Positions 1 to 8,303 of a stretch of DNA of 23,235 bases are shown in pieces. How positions within the stretch are numbered: position 1 is the first letter of the stretch; each line of letters starts with the position of its first letter. Origin of the DNA: a virus; the IMG/VR virus record IMGVR_UViG_3300005915_003986, positions 1-23,235 of that record; one strand, 5' to 3'. The notes under the pieces are model-generated. The model was given only the letters and a program-made list of their open reading frames with translations, ran no database searches and was not told where the DNA came from. A program made the position numbers and the translations under genes.

Positions 1-1
1 A

Positions 2-673
2 AAACAAGAATGCTGCTGTAAAAACTGTGCGAATAGATTAAAAACAGGAAAAAGTAATGTCAAGTTAAAACTTCGAAGGGAAACAAGACAGTGCGCTTGT
101 GGGTGCGGTGAAAAGTTTGAATGTACAGTGACATCTAAGAAGAGATTCGTTAGTGGGCATAACACACAAAAAGGCTTTAGAATCTTGAGAGAAATACGTG
201 TTTGTATTTGTGGATGTGGTAAAAACTTTGAAGTTTCAATAAACGATCCTAAAAAGTATTTTAGCAGACAATGTCAACATAAAACATTAGTGGGTAGAAA
301 GCTCTCTAAAAAAACAAAATTAAAACAGAGACAAGCTGCAATAAGAAGAATAAAAGAAAATAATGGTATTTGTTGGCCAAGTTATAACAAAAAGGCTTGT
401 GAATTTTTTAAATCTTATGATGAAAAGAATAATACAAAAGGTCATTATGCAGTTTATGGTGGAGGAGAATATCACATTAAAGAACTTGGATATTTTCCTG
501 ATTATATCAATTTTGAAAAGAAAATAATAATAGAATGGGATGAAAAATATCACAAATATCGAAAAGAAAAAGATAAACAAAGACAAAAAGAAATTCAAGA
601 ATTTTATCCAGATTTTAAATTTTTAAGGTATAAAGAAGAAGGAATAAATACAGCGGTTCAGAGAAAGGGATAA
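2..673 (+). CDS. Homing endonuclease, Vsr/DUF559-like, 5' end outside window
   Basis: The frame is open from the first base of the window, with no in-frame ATG before the GTG at 128, so the gene starts to the left. Visible order: Cys-rich zinc-binding repeats (CACGCGEKFE, then CICGCGKNFE, each followed by a GHN/QCQH-like end), a short basic linker (GRKLSKKTK, NUMOD3-like), then a nuclease domain containing YNKKACEFF, GYFPDYINFEKKIIIEWDEKYH and YPDFKFLRYKEE. The D...E-x-D...H pattern resembles the Vsr/DUF559 branch of PD-(D/E)XK nucleases. Its C-terminal half closely matches those of the genes at 11416 and 13102, while the zinc modules differ. Likely role: site-specific DNA cleavage that spreads its own gene. 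Family assignment is from motifs only. Confidence 0.75.
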   Translation, partial: KQECCCKNCANRLKTGKSNVKLKLRRETRQCACGCGEKFECTVTSKKRFVSGHNTQKGFRILREIRVCICGCGKNFEVSINDPKKYFSRQCQHKTLVGRKLSKKTKLKQRQAAIRRIKENNGICWPSYNKKACEFFKSYDEKNNTKGHYAVYGGGEYHIKELGYFPDYINFEKKIIIEWDEKYHKYRKEKDKQRQKEIQEFYPDFKFLRYKEEGINTAVQRKG

Positions 674-703
674 AAGAAACAGAAAAATATCTAGGAGAAA
701 TAA

Positions 704-1309
704 ATGAAATACATAAACAAACACTTAGAGGAAGTTGAAGAAATAGTTAAAGGTATAAAAGGTATAGACAGAGAATCTATAGAAAATATAATTAAGATTA
801 TTATAAAGGTACGAGAAAATAAAGGGAGATTATTCTTTCTTGGCGTTGGCGGGAGTGCAGGAAGTGCTTCGCACGCAGTAAATGATTTTAGAAAAATAGC
901 GGGAATAGAGGCTTACACTCCAACAGATAATGTTAGCGAATTAACAGCGAGAACAAACGATGATGGCTGGAGTTCAGTTTTTTCAAATTGGTTAAAGACA
1001 AGCAACTTAAATAAAAATGACGCTGTATTTATTCTTTCAGTAGGCGGAGGAAATGCAGAGAAAAATATAAGTGCAAATCTTGTGGAAGCAATGAAATACG
1101 CATTAGAAGTAGATGCTAAAATTTTAGGGATTGTTGGTAGAGATGGAGGGTATACAGCCAAGGTTGCGAATGCTTGCGTTGTAGTTCCCACAGTAAACCC
1201 TCAAGCAATAACTCCTCACACTGAATCTTTTCATGGGATTATTTGGCACTTAATCGTTTCACATCCAACAATTGCAGTAAATGAGGCAAAATGGGAATCA
1301 ACAAAATAA
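704..1309 (+). CDS. gmhA: SIS-domain phosphosugar isomerase, GmhA-like (sedoheptulose 7-phosphate isomerase candidate)
   Basis: 201 aa, close to the usual GmhA length (~190). Starts after AGGAG. The phosphosugar-binding SIS loop is GVGGSAGSASHA (residues 47-58); a second phosphate-binding segment is LSVGGGNAEKN; the C-terminal helix carries HTESFHG (172-178), where GmhA has its catalytic His region. Known GmhA converts sedoheptulose 7-phosphate to D-glycero-D-manno-heptose 7-phosphate, the first step to ADP- or GDP-heptose. The acidic residue after the SIS loop is Asp61 rather than the usual Glu, so substrate is not certain. It overlaps the GmhB-like phosphatase by 19 bases, and a transaldolase lies two genes on; both support a heptose role. 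Alternative: another SIS sugar isomerase. Confidence 0.8.
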   Translation: MKYINKHLEEVEEIVKGIKGIDRESIENIIKIIIKVRENKGRLFFLGVGGSAGSASHAVNDFRKIAGIEAYTPTDNVSELTARTNDDGWSSVFSNWLKTSNLNKNDAVFILSVGGGNAEKNISANLVEAMKYALEVDAKILGIVGRDGGYTAKVANACVVVPTVNPQAITPHTESFHGIIWHLIVSHPTIAVNEAKWESTK

Positions 1310-1866
1310 AAGCAATATTTTTAGATAGGGACGGTGTAATAAATAAACCAGTATTCCACTCTGAGACAAATTGTTATTGTGCTCCAATGAAAGCTGAAGA
1401 TTTAAAGCTATATCCTTGGACTATAGAAACTTTAAAAAAGGCATATGAAAATAATTATGATTTATTTTTATTTTCTAACCAAGCTGATTACGAAAAGGGT
1501 AATTGTAAGTTTATTGATTTGTTAGAAACTCATAAATATCTTGATTCTATATTAAACGACAACGGTATAATATTTACAGATTATTTTTATTGTTATCATA
1601 AGCTAGAATCAAACTGTCATTGTAGAAAACCAAGCCCATATTTTGTAGAAACTTCAATTGAAAGATATGGTTTAGATAAAGATAGTTGTTATTTTATAGG
1701 TGATAGAGATACAGATATTGAATGTGGACAAAATGCTGGAATAAAAACAGTATTGGTAAATAGTGAAGAGACAGAATTTAGAAAAAAAGAATGTTTACCT
1801 GACTATAGGGCAGAAAACTTAAAAGAAGCAATAAACTTAATTATAAAAGGAGAAAAAAATGCCTAG
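1291..1866 (+). CDS. gmhB: HAD-IIIA phosphatase, GmhB-like (heptose bisphosphate phosphatase candidate)
   Basis: 191 aa, usual size for GmhB. HAD motifs are complete: DRDG (nucleophile Asp12 and Asp14), FSNQ (61-64), RKPSP (112-116) and GDRDTDIE (137-144). The zinc site typical of GmhB is present as C101-x-H103 and C109-x-C111. Known GmhB removes the 7-phosphate from D-glycero-manno-heptose 1,7-bisphosphate in the cytoplasm. Histidinol-phosphate phosphatases share the fold, but the SIS partner favours the heptose reading. Start at ATG 1291, inside the end of the isomerase gene, after GAGG. No heptose kinase/nucleotidyltransferase (HldE/HddA/HddC) is visible in the window, so the pathway would need outside steps. 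Confidence 0.85.
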   Translation: MGINKIKAIFLDRDGVINKPVFHSETNCYCAPMKAEDLKLYPWTIETLKKAYENNYDLFLFSNQADYEKGNCKFIDLLETHKYLDSILNDNGIIFTDYFYCYHKLESNCHCRKPSPYFVETSIERYGLDKDSCYFIGDRDTDIECGQNAGIKTVLVNSEETEFRKKECLPDYRAENLKEAINLIIKGEKNA

Positions 1867-2644
1867 TGGGACATATATTAAAACTGAAAAAAATAAACGA
1901 AATAGGAGAAAAAATAAAATGAAAAAAACAAATTCTCTAAAAGGTCGAACTTACGAAGAAATACATGGTATTGAAAAAGCAAAAGAATTAAAGGAAAAGA
2001 GAAGATTGGCAAGAATCGACTATGTTTTTCCAAAAGAAACTATAGAGAAAATCAGAAAAAGTAATACAGGCAAGCCCCATCCAACAACATCTGGGGACAA
2101 GAATCCATCAAAACGTCAAGATGTTAAAGATAAAATAAGTAAATCAAATACGGGTAAAATCAAAACAAAAAAACAAAGGCAAAATATGAGTAAGGCAGCT
2201 AAATTATCTCATAGCAAAAAAGGTTATAGAGAAAATCAAAGTAATAGTATGACAAAAAGAATTATTAATGGTGAATTTAAACCAAATACTCGATTTAAAA
2301 ATGGCTATTTTTATTCAGAATTAAACAATAAGAAAATTTGGTATCGTTCTTCTTATGAATTAAAAGCATATGAAATTTTAGATGATGAAGATTCAAAAAG
2401 TATAATAAAGTCTTGGAAAACAGAACCTTTTAAAATTCCTTATAAAAAAGATGGAGTAATAAAAAATACAGTTCCAGATATTTTAGTAAAATATAAGTCA
2501 GGAAAGAAACAATTAATAAGCGTAAAGCCTGAAAAGAGATTAAAAGAAAGAATAAATATTTTAAAACATGAAGTAATGGAAAAGTATTGCAAAAAAAATA
2601 ATATAGTTTTTTCAATTTGGACTGAAAAAGAATTAGATATATAA
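1859..2644 (+). CDS. Free-standing homing endonuclease with NUMOD3 repeats and TnsA-like nuclease domain
   Basis: 261 aa, very basic. The start overlaps the GmhB stop by 8 bases and uses AAAAGGAGA. Order: N-terminal segment beginning MPSGTYIKTE; NUMOD3-type DNA-binding repeats (IRKSNTGKPHP, DKISKSNTGKIK); then a nuclease-like domain with IWYRSSYELKAYEIL, EPFKIPY and VPDILVKYKSGKKQLISVKP. The pattern RSSYE...PD...K resembles TnsA-type PD-(D/E)XK endonucleases found in phage homing genes. This family differs from the genes at 11416 and 13102. It sits between two sugar-metabolism genes and does not visibly interrupt either. Function inferred from motifs. Confidence 0.75.
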   Translation: MPSGTYIKTEKNKRNRRKNKMKKTNSLKGRTYEEIHGIEKAKELKEKRRLARIDYVFPKETIEKIRKSNTGKPHPTTSGDKNPSKRQDVKDKISKSNTGKIKTKKQRQNMSKAAKLSHSKKGYRENQSNSMTKRIINGEFKPNTRFKNGYFYSELNNKKIWYRSSYELKAYEILDDEDSKSIIKSWKTEPFKIPYKKDGVIKNTVPDILVKYKSGKKQLISVKPEKRLKERINILKHEVMEKYCKKNNIVFSIWTEKELDI

Positions 2645-2662
2645 AAATAAAAGGAGAACAAA

Positions 2663-3364
2663 ATGAAAATTAAAATTTATGGAGATGGTGCAGATTTGAA
2701 AAGCATATTAAAAGCAAGAGATGAAGGTATTATTGATGGGGTGACAACAAATCCCACTCTTATGAAAGCAGCTGGAATTAAAGATTATGAAAAATTTGCA
2801 AAAGAAGTATTAGAAAAGATAACATTATTACCAATATCATTTGAAGTATTTTCTGACGATTTTGAAAATATGGAAAGAGAAGCAAAAATTATTAATAGTT
2901 GGGGAGATAATGTAAATGTTAAGATTCCTATAACAAATACTAAAGGTGAGTCTTCAATACCTCTAATTGAAAAATTAATTAAAGAAGGAATTAAATTAAA
3001 TGTAACAGCAATTTTCACAATAAAACAATTAGAAGAACTTAAAGAAGTTATTGATTACAATGATAGTATTATTCTTTCAATATTTGCAGGAAGAATTGCA
3101 GATGCTGGAATAGATCCAATGCTTATTGTAAAAAAAGCAAGACAAGAAATATTCAGTATGCATGACAATGTTGAAATCTTATGGGCTTCTACAAGAGAAG
3201 TATTAAACATAGTTCAAGCAGAAGAATGTGGTTGTGATATTATTACAGTGACTTATGATATACTTAAAAAATTACCAAGTCTTGGTAAAGATTTAACTGA
3301 ATTTTCTCTCGATACTGTAAAAATGTTTTACAATGACGCTAAAGAAAGTGGGTTTAAGATATAA
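2663..3364 (+). CDS. tal: Transaldolase / fructose-6-phosphate aldolase family (TalC/FSA type)
   Basis: 233 aa, the short transaldolase subfamily (~220 aa). Motifs: GVTTNPTLM (26-34), NVKIP with the Schiff-base Lys87, LNVTAIFT, FAGRIADAG and LWASTRE. Class I aldolase TIM barrel, cytoplasmic. Known reaction of transaldolase: transfer of a C3 unit between fructose 6-phosphate and erythrose 4-phosphate, giving sedoheptulose 7-phosphate; FSA members instead form fructose 6-phosphate from dihydroxyacetone. Sequence alone does not separate these. Sedoheptulose 7-phosphate is the GmhA substrate, which fits the gene group. Cyanophages carry related talC genes for pentose phosphate flux. Start follows AAAAGGAG. 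Confidence 0.88.
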   Translation: MKIKIYGDGADLKSILKARDEGIIDGVTTNPTLMKAAGIKDYEKFAKEVLEKITLLPISFEVFSDDFENMEREAKIINSWGDNVNVKIPITNTKGESSIPLIEKLIKEGIKLNVTAIFTIKQLEELKEVIDYNDSIILSIFAGRIADAGIDPMLIVKKARQEIFSMHDNVEILWASTREVLNIVQAEECGCDIITVTYDILKKLPSLGKDLTEFSLDTVKMFYNDAKESGFKI

Positions 3365-4101
3365 TGCCTCGTATACATTGCCATTTTCTTGCAAAAAATG
3401 AAGGAAGAATATTACCATATTTCTTTAAACATTACGATCAATATGTTACTCAATATTTTGCGTATTTCAATACTACTTCTAAAGATGGAACTCGTGCTTT
3501 TTTAGAAAGCAAACCAAATGTTACAATTATTAGAGACAATTATCCAAAATTAGATGAACGAGTTTTAATTTTAATGAAGAATGTTACTTGGATGAAATAC
3601 TCAAATCCGAGTAATTGTGATTGGGTATTTCTCTTGGATACAGATGAAATATTGTATAATCCAGATTTATTAGGGTTACTAAAAAAATATGATGAAGAGG
3701 GAGTAAACTTTCCGCAAGTTAAAGGCTACCAAATGTTTAATGAAGAGTTCCCAACAGAAGATAAGCAAATTTGGGAATTAATAAAAAAGGGAATAGAATA
3801 TCATCCTTACAACAAACAAGTAGTTTTAAAACCAAATATAGCCCCTAATTATTCCTATGGATGTCATTTTTCGAGTCCAACAGGCCCGGAAATAAAAACA
3901 AGTGAAAATATAGATATAAAATTACTACACTATAAAATATTTGGAGAGGCATATGTACAAGAAAGAATGGATTTACAAAAAACATTAAGTGCCTTTAATA
4001 TAGCAGTGGATTGTGGCACATACAGCTTAGACCCAAATAGCCGTTGGAATCCAAAAACAGAATTAGAAAAAATAAGAAAGGAAGCGAAGGAAGTAATATG
4101 A
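3364..4101 (+). CDS. Glycosyltransferase, family 2-like (Glyco_tranf_2_4 type)
   Basis: 245 aa. Begins MPRIHCHFLAKNEGRILPYF, the opening strand of a GT-A fold, and has the metal-binding DxD as LLDTDEIL (Asp92, Asp94). Further shared blocks are NCDWVF, YNPDLLGLL and VKGYQMF. It is homologous to the C-terminal half of the next gene and to the gene at 5984, forming a local paralogue group. Start overlaps the transaldolase stop (TAATG). Donor and acceptor are unknown. Lacks membrane segments, so it probably acts in the cytoplasm on a nascent glycan or on phage protein. Confidence 0.8.
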   Translation: MPRIHCHFLAKNEGRILPYFFKHYDQYVTQYFAYFNTTSKDGTRAFLESKPNVTIIRDNYPKLDERVLILMKNVTWMKYSNPSNCDWVFLLDTDEILYNPDLLGLLKKYDEEGVNFPQVKGYQMFNEEFPTEDKQIWELIKKGIEYHPYNKQVVLKPNIAPNYSYGCHFSSPTGPEIKTSENIDIKLLHYKIFGEAYVQERMDLQKTLSAFNIAVDCGTYSLDPNSRWNPKTELEKIRKEAKEVI

Positions 4102-5984
4102 GAATAATTTCTAAAATGAAATTAATGTTAAATTGGAAATCAAATGGCGTAAGATATTCTTTTGAACCAAATGTTGAATATGAAGTATCAGAAGCTGTGT
4201 ATCGATATTTAACCTTTAAATATGGGGATAAATTTGAATTAAAGGAACTAAAAAGGGAAATAATAGAAGGAAAGCTAGAAGAAGAAAAAGTAGTAGAAGA
4301 AAAAGTAGATAATTTAAGGAATTATTTTACAAAGCCAAATATGAAAACAGATGAAATTTTGTGGACTATTGGAATTGTTAATTACAAATCTCTTTCTTTT
4401 ATGGAATATCAATTAAAGTCTTTATATTATTTTAATTCTTTACCATTTAAACTTATAATTGTGGATAATTCTATCCCCTCTGAAATGCAAAAGTTGAAGA
4501 AACTTTGCAAAGGTTATGCTAATGTAACTATTATAAAAAGTAATTCAAAAGAAATTCCAACAAGTAGTCAACATTCCGAAGGATTAAGTAAAATTTTAGA
4601 TATAGTAGACACAAAATATCTGCTAATAAATGACCCTGATTTTTTCTGGGTCCAAAAAGAATATTTATATACTCTTCAAAAAATCTTTGAAGAGGGATAT
4701 GTATGCGTAGGAGCACCATGGTTTACAGCAAATCCGGAATTGAAAGATACAACTCCTGTTTTGTGGGGGTGTGCCTATGATACTAAAATTTTAGAGAAAA
4801 GCGATTTTTATTCTCATGAAGGTGAGAGTAAAGAAAAAATATTTAAAATGGTTTCAGAAGGAAAGGATACAGGATGGAAGTTAAGAGAAAAATTTAAACG
4901 AGAAAATCTAAAAACATTTTCCTTTGGTGATAAATTTGGGATATCTATACCAAATGAGTTTGACCAAGGTATTAAACATTTTTCTACAAATATGTATGAT
5001 TCAAAAATAGGAACAACAGCAAAAGACATTCATGAATATTCATATAATGGGAAAATAATTGCATATCACCTACAACATGGCTGTCATGAAACAGAAAGTT
5101 CTTTTCCTTCATTAGGACAAAGAAGAAAGGCACCGGCAATTTGTGGATGGACAAATGTAAGAAATAAATATAAAGACTTTTTTTATAATATATTATCAAA
5201 GGAAAAAGAAATAAAGCCCTTAGAGATTCATTTACATTTTCCTGTTAAAAATGAAGAAAGAATTCTCCCATACTTTTTTAAACACTATGATAAATATGTT
5301 ACTAAATATTTTGCGTATTATAATATTCATTCGACTGATGAAACTTTAGAAATTCTAAAATCAAAGCCAAGTGTTACAATTATACCAAAAAAGAATACTC
5401 AAGTAGATGACAGGATATATAGAGATATAAAAAACTATGAATGGAGAGAACATTCCACTGTGAAAAACTGCGATTGGGTAATAATTTGCGATTCAGATGA
5501 GTTTCTATATCATCCAGATTTACTAGGACTGTTGAATTCTTATGATGAAAAGAGAATCAATTTACCAAAAGTTAAAGGATATCAAATGTTTGCAGAATTT
5601 TTTCCAATTGATAAAGAAAAACAAATATATGATATTATAAAAAATGGGATAAAAAAGGAAGCTTATAATAAATATGTACTAATGAAACCAGATGTTTGGC
5701 CAGAATTTTCTTATGGAGCGCATTTTATGTGTCCCGGATCTTTAAAAGGGATAACATTTAGTGATGACTTAGAGATAAATAATGTTGAGAAAGCTAAGCT
5801 AAAATTATTGCATTTTGCCATTTTTGGAGACGATTTTATAGATAAAATGTTTGAGAGGCAAAAAAATATGTCAGAATTTAATTTAACTTTTGGTTTTGGA
5901 ATTTATAATCTAAATGAAGGTAGTATTTGGAATCCAGAACAAGAATGTATAACAATTAGGAATACAAATGATAAAGTAATATAA
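4098..5984 (+). CDS. Two-domain glycosyltransferase fusion
   Basis: 628 aa. ATG at 4098 is chosen over the earlier in-frame ATG at 4044: it gives an ATGA overlap with the upstream stop and has AAGGAAG just before it. Domain order: short N-terminal segment (MRIISKMK to about residue 47, with EYEVSEAVYRYL); a GT-A-like domain from about 83 to 350 with LLINDPDFFWVQK (Asp179, Asp181), homologous to the whole gene at 12236; then from about 373 a second GT domain with HLHFPVKNEERILPYF and CDSDEF (about 465-469), homologous to the genes at 3364 and 5984. A short acidic/Lys-rich linker (EEEKVVEEKV) separates the first two parts. This suggests two successive sugar transfers by one protein. Substrates unknown. 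Confidence 0.8.
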   Translation: MRIISKMKLMLNWKSNGVRYSFEPNVEYEVSEAVYRYLTFKYGDKFELKELKREIIEGKLEEEKVVEEKVDNLRNYFTKPNMKTDEILWTIGIVNYKSLSFMEYQLKSLYYFNSLPFKLIIVDNSIPSEMQKLKKLCKGYANVTIIKSNSKEIPTSSQHSEGLSKILDIVDTKYLLINDPDFFWVQKEYLYTLQKIFEEGYVCVGAPWFTANPELKDTTPVLWGCAYDTKILEKSDFYSHEGESKEKIFKMVSEGKDTGWKLREKFKRENLKTFSFGDKFGISIPNEFDQGIKHFSTNMYDSKIGTTAKDIHEYSYNGKIIAYHLQHGCHETESSFPSLGQRRKAPAICGWTNVRNKYKDFFYNILSKEKEIKPLEIHLHFPVKNEERILPYFFKHYDKYVTKYFAYYNIHSTDETLEILKSKPSVTIIPKKNTQVDDRIYRDIKNYEWREHSTVKNCDWVIICDSDEFLYHPDLLGLLNSYDEKRINLPKVKGYQMFAEFFPIDKEKQIYDIIKNGIKKEAYNKYVLMKPDVWPEFSYGAHFMCPGSLKGITFSDDLEINNVEKAKLKLLHFAIFGDDFIDKMFERQKNMSEFNLTFGFGIYNLNEGSIWNPEQECITIRNTNDKVI

Positions 5985-6814
5985 TGAGAATACACGTTCA
6001 TGCAATGATTTGGAATGAAGAAAAAATGTTACCTTATTTTTTAAGACATTATGAAACATTTTGTGAAAAAATATTTATTAGAGTATTTCCATCTACTGAT
6101 AAAACTCTTGAAATAGCCAAAAATAACTCTAAAGTTGTTTTGCTTGAGCCTGAGTGTACATTTTCTAAAGATTTAAATAAATATAATTTAAAAGATCAAA
6201 TGAAATTTAAAAACGAAGAATGGAAAAAATATTCAACATCTGAAAACTGTGATTGGGTAATACTTGCAGATTGTGATGAGTTTATATATCACTCAAATAT
6301 TGTAGATTTATTATCTATATACACAGAAAAAGGAATAACTTTTCCAAAAATTCTTGGATTTCAAATGTATTCTGAAAAGCCTCCATCAACAAATGGTCAA
6401 ATATATGAAGAAATAAGAAATGGCTATCCAATGGCAGAGTATTCAAAAAGGGCAGTTTTGCATCCAAATATAATTCCTCGTTATACACCCGGATGCCATA
6501 GTTGTAATCCTAACTCTAGTGGAGAAGTTGTTGAAAGTTCGCAAAAAGAAATAAAATTATTTCATTATTCAAAACAAGTATGGAGTAGAGATGAGTTATT
6601 AGATTTTTGGATAAAAAAAATGAAAAGAATAGCTCCTGAAAAAAATAAAGGTATACCAGACGAAAAATTTTATATTTACGCTTTTAATAGTTTATATAAT
6701 TTATACAATTTGACTATCGGAAACTATATGAGGTATATAAATGAAAATAATGTTGATAGAGGAATTCCCTATTTTGATGTTGTAGAGGATAATATTAATA
6801 AAGGAGGAAAATAG
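5984..6814 (+). CDS. Glycosyltransferase, family 2-like, paralogue of 3364
   Basis: 276 aa. Same family as the gene at 3364 and the C-terminal half of 4098: opening strand MRIHVHAMIWNEEKMLPYF, NCDWVILADCDEF with DxD at Asp96 and Asp98, and ILGFQMYSE. Its ATG shares a base with the previous stop (TAATG), implying translational coupling. The C-terminal 70 residues (after KLFHYSKQVW) extend beyond the paralogue and may bind the acceptor. Substrate unknown. Confidence 0.78.
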   Translation: MRIHVHAMIWNEEKMLPYFLRHYETFCEKIFIRVFPSTDKTLEIAKNNSKVVLLEPECTFSKDLNKYNLKDQMKFKNEEWKKYSTSENCDWVILADCDEFIYHSNIVDLLSIYTEKGITFPKILGFQMYSEKPPSTNGQIYEEIRNGYPMAEYSKRAVLHPNIIPRYTPGCHSCNPNSSGEVVESSQKEIKLFHYSKQVWSRDELLDFWIKKMKRIAPEKNKGIPDEKFYIYAFNSLYNLYNLTIGNYMRYINENNVDRGIPYFDVVEDNINKGGK

Positions 6815-7380
6815 TGAGTAGATTTATAAAACAAAATAGCAGTGATGAATATAATGTGTATCCAAAATTATGGGATACCTTGTTAAAAGATTTTGATATT
6901 AAATCTGTTATTGATATTGGATGTGGAAAGGCATTAGCGTTAAAGTATTTTAAAGAGCGAGGATGTGATATTGAGGGAGTAGAATTTTGGAAACCTTCAA
7001 TAGAAGAAAGTCCTGTAAAAGAGTTTATAACACATCATGATTACGAAATTGCTTCTTATTCGCCTAATAAAATTTATGATTTAGCTTGGTGTCATGAATT
7101 TGTTGAACACGTTGATGGGGAATTTGTTAATAACTTTATAGAAACATTTAAAAAATCTAAGATGATTATTATGTCTCATGCAGTCCCTAATCAACCTGGG
7201 ATAAATCATGTAAATTGCCAAACAGATGAATATTGGATTGATTTAATGACAAAAAATGGATTTAGTTATGATGATCTTATATCTAAAAAATTAAGAGAGA
7301 TAGCAAAACAAGAAAAAGATTTTAATTATTTTTCTCCAAGTGGACTAGTGTTTTTTAATAATTTAAAGGAAGTGGAATAA
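6814..7380 (+). CDS. SAM-dependent methyltransferase (class I)
   Basis: 188 aa. GTG start at 6814 shares a base with the preceding TAG and sits just after AAAGGAGG. SAM-binding motif I is VIDIGCGKA (32-40); GVEFW carries the acidic end of strand 2; LAWCHEFVEHV corresponds to motif II/post-II of Methyltransf_11/23-type enzymes. Lying between glycosyltransferases in a coupled run, it probably methylates a sugar or an amino-sugar intermediate, as in O-antigen clusters, but the acceptor cannot be read from sequence. Confidence 0.8.
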   Translation: MSRFIKQNSSDEYNVYPKLWDTLLKDFDIKSVIDIGCGKALALKYFKERGCDIEGVEFWKPSIEESPVKEFITHHDYEIASYSPNKIYDLAWCHEFVEHVDGEFVNNFIETFKKSKMIIMSHAVPNQPGINHVNCQTDEYWIDLMTKNGFSYDDLISKKLREIAKQEKDFNYFSPSGLVFFNNLKEVE

Positions 7381-8159
7381 TGATTATAAGTAAAATTTAT
7401 GGAGGAGTTGGGAATCAAATTTTTATGTATGCAATGGGATTATCTCAAGCTAGAAGATTAAATGTAGAGTTAAAATTAGACATAGATATTCTTATATATA
7501 ATCCTTTTCATTATACCCCTTATGATTTCGAGTTAGTACATTTTAATGGGATGAGCGAAGAGATTGTAACAAAATCAAGTTTACCGGTTGTTAATGAGGG
7601 ATCCTCGCATCAATATAAAGATTATGACGTACAAGACAATCATATTTTAGATGGTTATTGGCAAAGTGAAGAATTTTTTGAAAGTATAAAAGACGAATTG
7701 AGAGAAAAATTAATCTTTAGGAAAGAATCTATAAAAAATCTAGATCAAAGTATTGTTGAGGAAATAAAAAATTCAAATTCTGTTTTTATTCATGCTCGTA
7801 GAGGGGACTATTTAAATGGAGATTATTTTGTAGATTTATCTAGTACAGAATATTATCAAAAAGCAATAAATATAATATTGGAAAAAGTAGAAAATCCTAA
7901 GTTTTTTATATTTTCAAATGATGAAATATGGGCAAGAAATTATTTCGCATTTATTAATCAAGATAAGTCTTTTTTAAGAAACAATACAATAGAGGATTTA
8001 TATTTAATGAGTTTGTGTAAAAATTCGATTATTGCAAATTCGTCATATAGTTGGTGGGGAACGTGGCTAGGTAATAAAGAAATAATAATTCAGCCTAAGA
8101 AATGGACAAAAATAAGAGATCTTGACAATTTGAAATTAAAAAATAGTATTGTAATTTAA
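7380..8159 (+). CDS. GT11 family glycosyltransferase (alpha-1,2-fucosyltransferase-like)
   Basis: 259 aa. Hallmarks of GT11: N-terminal GGVGNQIFMYAMG (8-20), GYWQSEEFF, the GDP-sugar binding HARRGDYL (138-145), a late FSND, and NSSYSWWGTWLG. Known members move L-fucose from GDP-fucose onto galactose in O-antigens and Nod-like glycans. Somewhat short for the family (usually 280-300 aa). The neighbouring GDP-fucose-synthase-type gene and ColD-like gene supply possible donors, GDP-fucose or GDP-colitose. Starts on the last base of the methyltransferase stop (TAATG). Confidence 0.88.
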   Translation: MIISKIYGGVGNQIFMYAMGLSQARRLNVELKLDIDILIYNPFHYTPYDFELVHFNGMSEEIVTKSSLPVVNEGSSHQYKDYDVQDNHILDGYWQSEEFFESIKDELREKLIFRKESIKNLDQSIVEEIKNSNSVFIHARRGDYLNGDYFVDLSSTEYYQKAINIILEKVENPKFFIFSNDEIWARNYFAFINQDKSFLRNNTIEDLYLMSLCKNSIIANSSYSWWGTWLGNKEIIIQPKKWTKIRDLDNLKLKNSIVI

Positions 8160-8171
8160 AAGGGAGAAAAA

Positions 8172-8303
8172 ATGGATAAATCGACATTTGATGAAAATAT
8201 AAAGCGTTTTATCGAGGAGAATAATCAAAAAAAGAGGTTTGATTCAATAGGAGAGGAAATGGTTAAGGAAGAATATGAGAAAATTATACAAACAATTATT
8301 TAA
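8172..8303 (+). CDS. Small acidic/basic protein of 43 aa, unknown
   Basis: Begins MDKSTFDENI after AAAGGGAGA and ends at TAA 8301, overlapping the start of the epimerase gene by 29 bases. Predicted fully helical and charged (E/K-rich), no Cys, no membrane segment. It fills the only gap in an otherwise coupled run, and the SD of the next gene (AAGGAAG) lies inside it, so it may serve mainly to couple translation. I do not recognise a family. Confidence 0.5.
   Translation: MDKSTFDENIKRFIEENNQKKRFDSIGEEMVKEEYEKIIQTII

Noticed and set aside
128-673. GTG at 128 as the start of the first gene
   Set aside because: The same frame is open to the window edge and carries a further CxCGCG zinc repeat upstream, so the GTG is internal.
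4044-4097. ATG at 4044 as start of the fused glycosyltransferase
   Set aside because: It would overlap the upstream gene by 58 bases without an SD; ATG 4098 has AAGGAAG and an ATGA overlap.
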